A stretch of DNA of 33,910 bases from Burkholderiales bacterium (GCA_025360385.1 JANYCG010000081.1:1-33910), one strand, 5' to 3'. Counted from the first letter of the stretch, positions 24,125 to 31,551 are shown. Numbers and translations are program-made. Notes: generated by a model from the sequence alone, not told the origin.

Positions 24125-25107
24125 ACCTGCTGATCCCCTTCGCGTTTTGCCTGCCAAATGCCTGTGGCGCAGCACTGGCTGGCCTGGCTTTACCAAATTT
24201 AACCCAGCTGCTGAATCGCCTGGAATGGGCGGGCGGTGACCTGGCAGATGAAAACACCCTGACCCCGCCGCACGAGCGGGCGCTGGGCGCAGCCTGCGGC
24301 ATCAGTGCGCGCGGCACCACGCCAGACGGGCAACTGCCCTGGGGCGCGTGGCATGCGGCGCAGGCCGGCCACCCGGTCGCGGCAGATGAGGCGTGGGCCG
24401 TCATCACGCCTTGCCATTGGGCCGTGCAAACCGGCCACATCAGCATGGTCCACCCCCGCACCCTGGGCTTGCAAGAGGACGAATCCCGCGCGCTGCTGGC
24501 GGCCATGCAGGCGTATTTTTCCGGCGATGGCATCGAGCTGGTATTTGACACGCCGACGCGCTGGCTGGCGCGCGGCAAGGTGTTTGCGGGCCTGGCCACG
24601 GCATCGCCCTACCGCGTGGTCGGCGCACGGGTGGACGACTGGATCCCCAAAGACAGCGCGGCCAAAACCCTACGCCGCCTGCAACAGGAGATGCAGATGT
24701 TGCTCTACACCCATACGCTGACCGACGCGCGCTCGGAGCGGGGCTTGCCGGCCGTCAACTCCTTCTGGGTCAGCGGCACGGGGTCATTGCCGGCCCGCCA
24801 GCTGTCCGTGGCGCAGGCCCCAAGTTCAGCCCCTCCAGCCGTGACCGTGCCCAATGGCCTGCGTGATGCCGCCATCGTGGAGGACTGGCGGGCCTGGGCA
24901 GCCGCCTGGCAAAGGATTGATGCCAACGAATGCGCTGAATTACTCAGTCGCCTGGCGCAAGCCGGGCAGTCGACGCTGACCCTGTGCGGCGAACGCGGCA
25001 GCCAAAACTTTCAAAGCAGCGATCAACCCGGCGTAAAACGCCTTTTGAACCGACTCAAGAGGAAAATTCGGCCAATGTCCTTATCAATACTGAATAGTGT
25101 GTTATGA
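24121..25107 (+). CDS. conserved hypothetical protein upstream of recJ
   Basis: This 328-residue protein has no motif I can assign firmly. Recognisable blocks are TPPHERALGAACGI (about 48-61), TPCHWAVQTGHISM (about 97-110), RWLARGKVFAGLATASPYRVVG (about 147-168), QQEMQMLLYTH (188-198) and VNSFWVSGTGSLP (211-223). I recall similar burkholderial proteins, also beside recJ, carrying a doubtful phosphoglycerate mutase-type label. The blocks for that activity are not evident here. No signal peptide or membrane helix is clear, since the hydrophobic N-terminus (MHLLIPFAFCLP) is short. The stop overlaps recJ in ATGA, so the two are translationally coupled. A role linked to DNA repair is possible only by context. 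Confidence 0.75.
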   Translation: MHLLIPFAFCLPNACGAALAGLALPNLTQLLNRLEWAGGDLADENTLTPPHERALGAACGISARGTTPDGQLPWGAWHAAQAGHPVAADEAWAVITPCHWAVQTGHISMVHPRTLGLQEDESRALLAAMQAYFSGDGIELVFDTPTRWLARGKVFAGLATASPYRVVGARVDDWIPKDSAAKTLRRLQQEMQMLLYTHTLTDARSERGLPAVNSFWVSGTGSLPARQLSVAQAPSSAPPAVTVPNGLRDAAIVEDWRAWAAAWQRIDANECAELLSRLAQAGQSTLTLCGERGSQNFQSSDQPGVKRLLNRLKRKIRPMSLSILNSVL

Positions 25108-26840
25108 AAATAGTAGCACGAGACATCCCCCCCCGCGCCGCGTGGGCGCTGGAACAGGCGGGCGTGCACCCCTTGCTGGCCCGCCTTTTCGCGTCACGCG
25201 GCGTGCTGGCCCGGGCCGAACTTGACGACAGCCTGGCGCTGCTGCTGCCCCCTGCGTCGATGAAGGGCACGGCAGAGGCAGCCGTGCTGCTGGCCGACGC
25301 CATCGCGGCGGGCAAAAAGTTGTGCATCGTGGCCGACTACGACTGCGACGGCGCCACCGCCTGCGCGGTGGGCATCCGCGGCCTGCGCCTGCTGGGCGCG
25401 CAACACGTCAGCTACCTGGTGCCAGACCGCGTGGTCGACGGCTACGGCCTGACCGCGCCGATTGCTGAACGCGTCAAGGCCCGCGGGGCCGACGTGCTGA
25501 TCACGGTGGACAACGGCATCGCCAGTTTTGAGGGCGTGGCCAAAGCGCGGGCGCTGGGCCTGCAAGTGCTGGTGACGGACCACCACCTGCCTGCCCTGGT
25601 TGACGGCGCCGTCACGCTGCCCGATGCCGACGTGACGGTCAACCCCAACCAGCCAGGCTGCGCGTTTGAAAGCAAGTCCATCGCCGGGGTCGGCGTGATG
25701 TTTTATGTGTTGCTGGCGCTGCGGGCGCAGTTGCGCAAGCGCGGGGTGTTCAGCGCGCAGGACCAGCCCAAGCTCGACACCCTGCTGCCCTTGGTCGCCC
25801 TGGGCACGGTGGCAGATGTGGTCAAACTCGACGCCAACAACCGCAAATTGGTAGCCCAGGGGCTAAAACGCGTCAGAGTCCCCGCAATGAGTGCGGGGAT
25901 AGCTAGTCTTTTTGTAGCGTCCGGGCGGCAGGCCAAGGCCGCGACGACCTTCGACTTTGGCTTTGCGCTGGGCCCGCGCATCAACGCGGCGGGCCGCCTG
26001 GCCGACATGACCTTGGGCATTGAATGCCTGCTGACCGACGATGCGGCCCGCGCCGACGAACTGGCCAAAACCCTGGACGCCATCAACCGGCAGCGCCGCG
26101 AGATTGAAGGCGACATGCGGGAACAGGCCCTGCTGCTGGCCGAATCGCTGTTTGAAGAATCGCAGGAGCCGCCCAGCGCGATTTGCGTGTTTGATGCCGC
26201 CTTCCACGAAGGCGTGGTCGGCATCGTGGCCTCGCGGCTCAAAGACAAGCTGCACCGCCCGGCCTTTGTGTTTGCGCAAAGCAAGGCACCCGGCAAGGCG
26301 CATGAACTCAAAGGCTCTGGCCGCTCCATCCCCGGCTTCCACCTGCGCGACGCGCTGGACTTGGTGGCGAAGCGCCAGCCCGGCGTCTTGCTGCGTTTTG
26401 GCGGCCATGCCATGGCGGCCGGTTGCACCGTGCTGGAGGAAAATTTTGAGCGGTTCGAGCAGGGCCTGGCCGAGGTTGCCCGCGAATGGCTGGACGCCGC
26501 CACGCTGACGCGCCGCCTGGACACCGACGGCCCGCTCAAACCCGAATACCGCCGCGTGGAGTTGGTTGACACCCTGCACAAAGAAGTCTGGGGCCAGGGC
26601 TTTGCGCCGCCGGTGTTCAGCGAAGTGGTCGAGGTGGTGTCGCAGCGCCTGGTGGGTGAAAAACACCTGGCCCTCAAGCTCAAACACCAGGGACAGCCGG
26701 TCGACGGCATCTGGTGGAACCACACCGAGCCACTGCCCGCTCAGGTTTTGCTGGCGTTCCGGCTGGATGCCGACGAGTGGAACGGCCTGCGCCGGGTGCG
26801 GTTTTTGGTGGAAGGCGCAGACCTGCAGGGTCAAAGTTAG
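25104..26840 (+). CDS. recJ: single-stranded-DNA-specific exonuclease RecJ
   Basis: RecJ degrades single-stranded DNA 5' to 3' in recombination and mismatch repair. The 578-residue protein has the DHH phosphoesterase motifs: DYDCDG (Asp78, Asp80, Asp82), VDNGI (Asp136), DHH at 159-161 and GTVADVV at 234-240. The DHHA1 motif GGHAMAAG starts at 433, and an OB-fold-like C-terminal region follows. The start overlaps the upstream stop codon by 4 nt. Two oddities are a C8 run at 25127-25134 in codons 8-11, and an in-frame hairpin with AT-rich tail at 25879-25919 (about residues 259-272). The reading frame is intact through both, so the enzyme should be functional. Confidence 0.96.
   Translation: MKIVARDIPPRAAWALEQAGVHPLLARLFASRGVLARAELDDSLALLLPPASMKGTAEAAVLLADAIAAGKKLCIVADYDCDGATACAVGIRGLRLLGAQHVSYLVPDRVVDGYGLTAPIAERVKARGADVLITVDNGIASFEGVAKARALGLQVLVTDHHLPALVDGAVTLPDADVTVNPNQPGCAFESKSIAGVGVMFYVLLALRAQLRKRGVFSAQDQPKLDTLLPLVALGTVADVVKLDANNRKLVAQGLKRVRVPAMSAGIASLFVASGRQAKAATTFDFGFALGPRINAAGRLADMTLGIECLLTDDAARADELAKTLDAINRQRREIEGDMREQALLLAESLFEESQEPPSAICVFDAAFHEGVVGIVASRLKDKLHRPAFVFAQSKAPGKAHELKGSGRSIPGFHLRDALDLVAKRQPGVLLRFGGHAMAAGCTVLEENFERFEQGLAEVAREWLDAATLTRRLDTDGPLKPEYRRVELVDTLHKEVWGQGFAPPVFSEVVEVVSQRLVGEKHLALKLKHQGQPVDGIWWNHTEPLPAQVLLAFRLDADEWNGLRRVRFLVEGADLQGQS
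25879..25919. repeat. hairpin plus AT-rich mini-element inside recJ
   Basis: TCCCCGCA (25879-25886) and TGCGGGGA (25892-25899) form a perfect 8-bp stem with a 5-nt loop. They are followed by GCTA at 25902-25905 and TAGC at 25915-25918 separated by GTCTTTTTG. The composition differs from flanking recJ. The encoded residues (about 259-272) fall in a variable linker just before FDFGFALGPRINAAGR. It looks like a palindromic element maintained in frame. Confidence 0.5.
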
Positions 26841-26871
26841 CCCCATGACTCTAGGGAAAACCCATGGGGAT

Positions 26872-26883
26872 TAAAATCAGCCG
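26872..26883 (+). promoter_or_regulatory. -10-like TAAAAT 6 nt before the rnm GTG start
   Basis: TAAAAT at 26872-26877 is followed by six bases and then the GTG start codon at 26884. Transcription from this hexamer would begin at or next to the start codon, giving a leaderless mRNA. No Shine-Dalgarno is seen at normal spacing. The -35 region is poor. Confidence 0.4.
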
Positions 26884-27738
26884 GTGACTTCCATCCTGAA
26901 CGCTGACCTGCATTGCCATTCCGTCGTCTCTGACGGCACCCTGACCCCCGAGCTGTTAGCCGAACGCGCCAGGAAAAACGGCGTCGAACTGTGGGCGCTG
27001 ACGGACCACGACGAGATTGGCGGACAGCACCGCGCCGCCGCCGCCGCCAAGGCGCAGGGCATGAAATACCTCACCGGCACAGAAATCTCGGTCACCTTCA
27101 TTGGCACCACGGTGCACATCGTCGGCCTGGGCTTCAATCCCGACGATGAAAACATGATTGCCGGCCTGCAAAAAACCAGGGGCGGCCGACGGGAACGCGC
27201 CATGGAAATGTCCGACGGGCTGGACAAAGTGGGCATCAAGGGCGCGTTTGACGGGGCCTTGAAATACGTGGGCAACCCGGACTTGATCTCGCGCACCCAC
27301 TTTGGCCGCTTTCTGGTGGAAACCGGCGTTTGCAAAGACACCAACGAGGTGTTTCGCAAGTACCTCACCGAAGGCAAGCCGGGTTACGTCGAGCACAAAT
27401 GGGCTAACCTGAAAGATGCCGTCACCTGGATCCGCCAAGGCGGCGGCGTGGCCGTCATCGCCCACCCGGCGCGTTACAAATTCACGGCCAACGAAGAATA
27501 CGCACTGTTCACCGAGTTCAAAGCCCACGGCGGGCAAGCGGTCGAGGTGGTGACGGGCAGCCACACAGCGGCCGAATACGTCACCTACGCCGCCACAGCG
27601 CTGGAGTTTGGCCTGGCCGCATCACGCGGCAGCGATTTCCACGACCCGTCCGAGTCGCATACCGACTTGGGCACCCTGCCCTATTTGCCCGGCAACCTGA
27701 CGCCGGTGTGGGACCTGCTGGCGGACAGAATCCGGTGA
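26884..27738 (+). CDS. rnm: PHP-domain phosphoesterase, RNase AM / 3',5'-nucleoside bisphosphate phosphatase type
   Basis: This 284-residue PHP protein is close in layout to E. coli Rnm (YciV). Rnm removes 5' nucleotides from RNA fragments and dephosphorylates pAp. Metal ligands appear in DLHCHSVVSDG (His10, His12, Asp17), LTDHDEIGG (His42), TGTEIS (Glu67), IAHPARY and SRGSDFHD. THFGRFLVETG and VFRKYLTEGKPGYV match the RNase AM group rather than histidinol phosphatase. The start is GTG 26884, with TAAAAT 6 nt upstream. Its stop overlaps the GTG start of the DMT permease gene. yciO follows that gene, so the E. coli rnm-yciO pairing is kept with one gene inserted. Confidence 0.92.
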   Translation: MTSILNADLHCHSVVSDGTLTPELLAERARKNGVELWALTDHDEIGGQHRAAAAAKAQGMKYLTGTEISVTFIGTTVHIVGLGFNPDDENMIAGLQKTRGGRRERAMEMSDGLDKVGIKGAFDGALKYVGNPDLISRTHFGRFLVETGVCKDTNEVFRKYLTEGKPGYVEHKWANLKDAVTWIRQGGGVAVIAHPARYKFTANEEYALFTEFKAHGGQAVEVVTGSHTAAEYVTYAATALEFGLAASRGSDFHDPSESHTDLGTLPYLPGNLTPVWDLLADRIR

Positions 27739-28658
27739 GTGGCGTTGCCGAGAACCGGCCGGGCCACACGCTGGCTGGCATTGCCTTGGTGATTGCGGCT
27801 GTGGCCTGTTTTGCCACGCTGGACACCACCACCAAATTCATCACCACCGGGGTGCCGCTCTTGATGGCCATGTGGTTTCGCTTCAGTTTTCAGGCGCTGG
27901 TGACCACCGCTTTTGCGCTGCCACAGCGCGGCCTGGCCGCGCTGCGCACGCAGCACCCGCGTTTTCAGCTGGTGCGTGGCCTGTTGCTGGCCAGTTCCAG
28001 CATGCTGGCCTTCATGAGCCTGAAACACACGCCGGTGGCCGAGTTCACGGCCATCGTGTCGCTCACGCCCCTGGTCATCACGGTGCTGGCCGCCGTCAAG
28101 CTGAAGGAAAAAGTCTCGCCCCTGCGCTGGGCGCTGGTGGTGGGCGGTTTTGTCGGCACCGTGCTCATCATCCGGCCGCAAAGCGACGACTTCAACTTGG
28201 CCCTGCTCCTGCCACTGGCGCTGGTGGGCACGAGCACGGCGTTCCAGCTGATCACCAGCGCCATGGCGCGCACCGAAGACCCGGTCACCATGCACCTGTA
28301 CACCGGCTGGGTGGGTGCGCTTGCTTCGACCCTGGCCCTGCCTTTTGTCTGGATCACCATCGACAACAGCGCCTACTGGTGGAGCATGTTGCTGGTGGGC
28401 ACCATGGGCACGGTGGGACACTATTTGCTGATTCTGGGTTACAAAAAGGCCGATGCATCGGTCTTGACACCTTATCTTTATTTCCAGATTGCGTTCGCCA
28501 TGCTGGGCGGCTGGCTGGTGTTTTCACAGGTGCCAGATGTGCCGTCAATGGCCGGCATCTCGATGATCGCCATTTGTGGTGCCACCGGGGCGTGGCTGAC
28601 TCTGCGGGAGGGCAAATACCGGCCCGACCGCGTCAGGCCGGAACCCGTGGAATCCTGA
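27735..28658 (+). CDS. EamA/DMT-superfamily permease
   Basis: This 307-residue inner-membrane protein has ten predicted helices in two EamA repeats. The first begins IALVIAAVACFATLDTTTKF and the second is near LVGTSTAFQLITSAMARTED. It belongs to the drug/metabolite transporter superfamily, which exports or imports small metabolites. The substrate cannot be read from sequence. The start is GTG 27735, overlapping the stop codon of the upstream PHP gene in GTGA, so the genes are coupled. The C-terminal tail is short and charged. yciO starts 22 nt downstream. Confidence 0.9.
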   Translation: MSGVAENRPGHTLAGIALVIAAVACFATLDTTTKFITTGVPLLMAMWFRFSFQALVTTAFALPQRGLAALRTQHPRFQLVRGLLLASSSMLAFMSLKHTPVAEFTAIVSLTPLVITVLAAVKLKEKVSPLRWALVVGGFVGTVLIIRPQSDDFNLALLLPLALVGTSTAFQLITSAMARTEDPVTMHLYTGWVGALASTLALPFVWITIDNSAYWWSMLLVGTMGTVGHYLLILGYKKADASVLTPYLYFQIAFAMLGGWLVFSQVPDVPSMAGISMIAICGATGAWLTLREGKYRPDRVRPEPVES

Positions 28659-28680
28659 GGACTCACACCGCAAACCCGCC

Positions 28681-29304
28681 ATGGCCCAATACTTCGAAGT
28701 CCACCCCGACAACCCCCAGGTGCGCCTGCTCAAACAGGCCGTCGCCATGCTGGAAAAAGGCGGCATTCTGGCCGTGCCAACCGACAGCAGTTATGCCCTG
28801 GTGTGCCACCTGGACGACCGGGCCGCCGCCGATGCCCTGCGCCGCATTCGCGGCGTGGACGACAAACACCACCTCACGCTGTTGTGCCGTGACTTGAGCG
28901 AACTGGCCAACTACGCCAAAGTTGACAACCGGCAATACCGCCTGCTCAAAGCCGCCACACCCGGCGCCTACACCTTCATTCTGGAAGCCAGCAAAGAGGT
29001 GCCCCGCCGCGTCAGCCACCCGCAACGCAAGACGATTGGCCTACGCGTGCCCGGCCACAAAGTGCTCAGCGAGCTTCTAGCCCTCCACAATGGGCCCTTG
29101 TTAGCGACTACTTTAATCGCGATCGGCGAGACCGAACCCCTCAACGACGCCCACGACATCCGCGAGCGTTTTGAACACGATGTGGCAGCGGTGATCGACG
29201 CCGGGGCCTGCGCGCTGGAGCCCACGACCGTGGTCGATTTGACCGGCGGAGAACCGCTGGTGCTGCGCGAAGGGCGCGGTGCTCTGGCGGTGCTGGGCTT
29301 ATAA
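28681..29304 (+). CDS. yciO: YciO, Sua5/YrdC-family protein
   Basis: This 207-residue YrdC-fold protein aligns from memory along its length with E. coli YciO. Matching blocks are FEVHPDNPQVRLLKQAV, YALVCHLDD, LTLLCRDLSELANYAKVDN, TPGAYTFILEASKEVPRR and RKTIGLRVP. Its relatives TsaC/Sua5 make threonylcarbamoyl-AMP for tRNA t6A. YciO is a weak or specialised paralogue that retains some threonylcarbamoyl-AMP activity. KR-type nucleotide-binding residues lie in the N-terminal half, and PTTVVDLTGG is near the C-terminus. It follows the PHP and DMT genes on the same strand. A segment at 29078-29120 carries an unusual AT-rich element in frame (see repeat). Confidence 0.92.
   Translation: MAQYFEVHPDNPQVRLLKQAVAMLEKGGILAVPTDSSYALVCHLDDRAAADALRRIRGVDDKHHLTLLCRDLSELANYAKVDNRQYRLLKAATPGAYTFILEASKEVPRRVSHPQRKTIGLRVPGHKVLSELLALHNGPLLATTLIAIGETEPLNDAHDIRERFEHDVAAVIDAGACALEPTTVVDLTGGEPLVLREGRGALAVLGL
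29078..29120. repeat. possible degenerate mini-element inside yciO
   Basis: GCCC (29080-29083) and GGGC (29092-29095) form a short stem. They are followed by TTAGCGACTACTTTAATCGC, which has the same order and spacing as the TAGCTAGTCTTTTTGTAGCG tail after the recJ hairpin. Codons TCTAGC, TTA and ACTACTTTA contrast with the GC-rich codon use around them. The encoded residues are about 133-146 (LLALHNGPLLATTL). Confidence 0.3.
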
Positions 29305-29323
29305 ACCCCTGAAACGACTCTGA

Positions 29324-29335
29324 GACAATTCATCC
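29324..29335 (+). promoter_or_regulatory. -10-like GACAAT 6 nt before the M50 protease start
   Basis: GACAAT at 29324-29329 is followed by six bases and then ATG 29336. There is no Shine-Dalgarno at normal spacing. As at 24109-24120 and 26872-26883, the geometry would place transcription start at the start codon. The -35 region is weak (TTATAA near 29299-29304 at long spacing). Confidence 0.4.
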
Positions 29336-30004
29336 ATGGACATCGCCCACCTGATTCAAACGGTTCTCATCTACGCCCTGCCGGTGTTGCTCGCCATCAC
29401 CGTGCATGAAGCCGCCCACGGTTACGCCGCCCGCTATTTTGGCGACAACACGGCCTATAGCCTGGGCCGCGTCACGCTCAACCCGATCCCGCACATCGAC
29501 CCAATGGGCACCATCCTGATGCCGCTGATGTTGTACTTTGCCACCTCGGGTGCCTTTTTGTTCGGTTACGCCAAGCCGGTGCCGGTGCGATTTGGCAATT
29601 TGCGCAACCCCAAACGCGACATGGTGTGGGTCGCGCTGGCCGGGCCTTGCGTGAATTTTTTGCAGGCTTTTGTCTGGGGCGTGTTGCTTTACGCCTTGAT
29701 TGGGTTTGGCTTCACCGAGCCGTTTTTTGTCAAGATGTGCCAGGGCGGCATTCTGGTCAACCTGGTGATGTTTGCCTTCAACCTGTTCCCCCTGCCACCG
29801 CTGGACGGCGGCCGCATTCTGGTTGGCCTGCTGCCCTACCGCCAAGCCGAGCTGGTGTCCCGCGTTGAGCCCTGGGGCTTTTTCATCGTGATGGCCCTGG
29901 TCATCATGAAAGTGGTGGACTGGCTCTGGATGCGACCCGTGATGGCGCTGACCGAATGGGTGTTGGGCCTCTTGCTGTCGCCGCTGGCGTGGCTGGTGGC
30001 TTGA
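29336..30004 (+). CDS. site-2 protease family (M50) membrane metalloprotease
   Basis: This 222-residue polytopic intramembrane protease is of the compact M50 type. The zinc motif is HEAAH (His24, Glu25, His28) in the first helix, and the third ligand is Asp157 in FPLPPLDGGRIL. YSLGRVTLNPIPHIDPMGT (about 41-59) is conserved in this subfamily. It has no PDZ domain, unlike RseP. It likely cleaves membrane-embedded substrates, which are unknown. It lies between yciO (31 nt upstream) and trpS (80 nt downstream) on one strand, a gene order I recall from other betaproteobacteria. Confidence 0.93.
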   Translation: MDIAHLIQTVLIYALPVLLAITVHEAAHGYAARYFGDNTAYSLGRVTLNPIPHIDPMGTILMPLMLYFATSGAFLFGYAKPVPVRFGNLRNPKRDMVWVALAGPCVNFLQAFVWGVLLYALIGFGFTEPFFVKMCQGGILVNLVMFAFNLFPLPPLDGGRILVGLLPYRQAELVSRVEPWGFFIVMALVIMKVVDWLWMRPVMALTEWVLGLLLSPLAWLVA

Positions 30005-30084
30005 GGGCGGCACTACATTCATTGAGCCGCCTGAGACCCCTTCGACACCCGCCCCTTCCCTCCATTCAACCCGTTCGCCAACCC

Positions 30085-31383
30085 ATGAGTCCAGTGCGCT
30101 TCCTGACCGGCATCACCACCAGCGGTACGCCGCATTTGGGCAATTACGTCGGTTCCATCCGCCCGTCAGTGCGGGCCAGCCAGCGCGCTGATGTTGAGAG
30201 TTTTTATTTTCTGGCGGACTACCACGCACTGATCAAGATCGACGAGCCTTCGCGCATCCAGCGCTCCACCCTGGAGATTGCCGCGAGCTGGCTAGCCGCT
30301 GGCCTTAACCCCGACAAAGTCACGTTTTACCGCCAGTCCGACATCCCCGAGATCCCCGAGCTGACCTGGCTCCTGACCTGCGTCACCGGTAAGGGCCTGC
30401 TGAACCGCGCCCACGCCTACAAGGCGGCCGTCGACAAAAACCTGGCGGCGGGCGCGCAAGCCGAGACCGACATCAACACTGGCCTGTTCATGTATCCGGT
30501 GCTGATGGGCGCTGACATCTTGATGTTCAACGCGCACAAGGTGCCGGTGGGGCGCGACCAGGTGCAGCACCTTGAAATGACGCGCGACATGGCGGCCAGT
30601 TTCAACCACCGCTATCCACGCCAACAGGGTGAGCATTTTGTGCTGCCCGAGGTGGTGATTGAAGAGTCCGTCGCCACCCTGCCCGGCCTCGATGGTCGCA
30701 AGATGAGCAAGAGTTACGACAACACCATTGCCTTGTTTGCCGACAGTGCAGCCTTGAAGAAACTCATCAACGGCATCAAGACGGATGCACGCGCGCCGGG
30801 TGAAACCAAAGCCGTTCAAGGTTCCGCGCTGTACCAGATCTACCAGGCCTTTGCCTCCGACGACGAGAGCGCGGCGTTGCGCCAGGCCTATGCCGACGGC
30901 ATCAGCTGGGCCGATGCCAAACACATCTTGTTTGAACGTGTTGACCGCGAAATTGCCCCCATGCGCGCCACCTACCAGGCCCTGATGGCCGACCCGGCCA
31001 AGGTCGAGGCCATCTTGCGGGCAGGCGCCGCCAAGGCGCGGGCCCTGTCCAAACCCTTCATGGCCCAACTGCGTGACGCCGTGGGCCTGCGCGATTTGCG
31101 CTCGGGGACCACCATGGGCGCCCAGGCCGCCAAAACGGCCAAAACCGCCTTGGCCAGCTTCAAGCAATACCGAGAAAAAAACGGCAAGTTTTACGTCAAA
31201 CTGGTGGACGGGCAAGGCAAGTTGCTGCTGCTCAGTGCGGGTTTTGATCGGCCCAAAGACGCCGGAAACCTGGTGAAGACTTTGCAATCTGGCAGCGCTG
31301 ATTTGACCGGATTGAGTTTGGGGGACGGAGTGACGCCAGACCAGGTGCAGGTCGCGCTGCAATCTCTTCAGGACGCGGATTAA
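30085..31383 (+). CDS. trpS: tryptophanyl-tRNA synthetase with C-terminal extension
   Basis: This class I synthetase charges tRNA-Trp. The HIGH-like motif is TPHLGN at 15-20 and KMSKS is at 206-210 (GRKMSKSYDN). TGKGLLNRAHAYK and DINTGLFMYPVLMGADIL are TrpS signatures. The protein is 432 residues, about 100 more than the E. coli enzyme. The extra segment carries a domain at about 358-405 (SFKQYREKNGKFYVKLVDGQ, then LLLLSAGFDRPKDAG) that resembles DUF1508/YegP-type repeats. I recall a similar tail in other betaproteobacterial TrpS proteins. ATG 30085 was chosen over an in-frame start at 29956 that overlaps the M50 gene and has no TrpS-like sequence. Confidence 0.95.
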   Translation: MSPVRFLTGITTSGTPHLGNYVGSIRPSVRASQRADVESFYFLADYHALIKIDEPSRIQRSTLEIAASWLAAGLNPDKVTFYRQSDIPEIPELTWLLTCVTGKGLLNRAHAYKAAVDKNLAAGAQAETDINTGLFMYPVLMGADILMFNAHKVPVGRDQVQHLEMTRDMAASFNHRYPRQQGEHFVLPEVVIEESVATLPGLDGRKMSKSYDNTIALFADSAALKKLINGIKTDARAPGETKAVQGSALYQIYQAFASDDESAALRQAYADGISWADAKHILFERVDREIAPMRATYQALMADPAKVEAILRAGAAKARALSKPFMAQLRDAVGLRDLRSGTTMGAQAAKTAKTALASFKQYREKNGKFYVKLVDGQGKLLLLSAGFDRPKDAGNLVKTLQSGSADLTGLSLGDGVTPDQVQVALQSLQDAD

Positions 31384-31439
31384 CGCCCACGCCATAGGTT
31401 TGCGCCCGCCGTGCGCCTGGGAGCGCCCGACCCGCTTGG

Positions 31440-31445
31440 TACAAT
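31440..31445 (+). promoter_or_regulatory. -10 element of the tRNA-Ser gene
   Basis: TACAAT at 31440-31445 lies 11 nt before the tRNA 5' end and matches the -10 consensus at five of six positions. The following GCCCTGC is GC-rich, like the discriminator of stringently controlled stable-RNA promoters. The -35 region is not convincing. Confidence 0.5.
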
Positions 31446-31456
31446 ACGCCCTGCAC

Positions 31457-31544
31457 GGAGAGATGGCAGAGTGGCCGAATGTACCTGACTCGAAATCAGG
31501 CGTACCGCAAGGTACCGTGGGTTCGAATCCCACTCTCTCCGCCA
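31457..31544 (+). tRNA. tRNA-Ser(CGA)
   Basis: This 88-nt class II tRNA has an encoded CCA end. The acceptor stem GGAGAGA (31457-31463) pairs with TCTCTCC (31534-31540), and G31541 is the discriminator. The anticodon stem CCTGA/TCAGG encloses the loop CTCGAAA, giving anticodon CGA, which reads UCG serine codons. A long variable arm (GCGTACCGCAAGGTACC) is typical of serine tRNAs, and the T arm has GGTTCGAATCC. The codon suits a GC-rich genome. A spurious antisense reading frame begins in this gene. Confidence 0.97.
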
Positions 31545-31551
31545 CGTATTT

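Noticed and set aside
25703-26846. Two long minus-strand frames antisense to recJ
   Set aside because: recJ is complete with all DHH motifs. Long antisense frames are expected at this GC content.
30292-31545. Long minus-strand reading frame beginning AERVGFEPTV across tRNA-Ser and trpS
   Set aside because: The N-terminus is the antisense translation of the tRNA-Ser gene, a known annotation artefact, and the rest is antisense to trpS.
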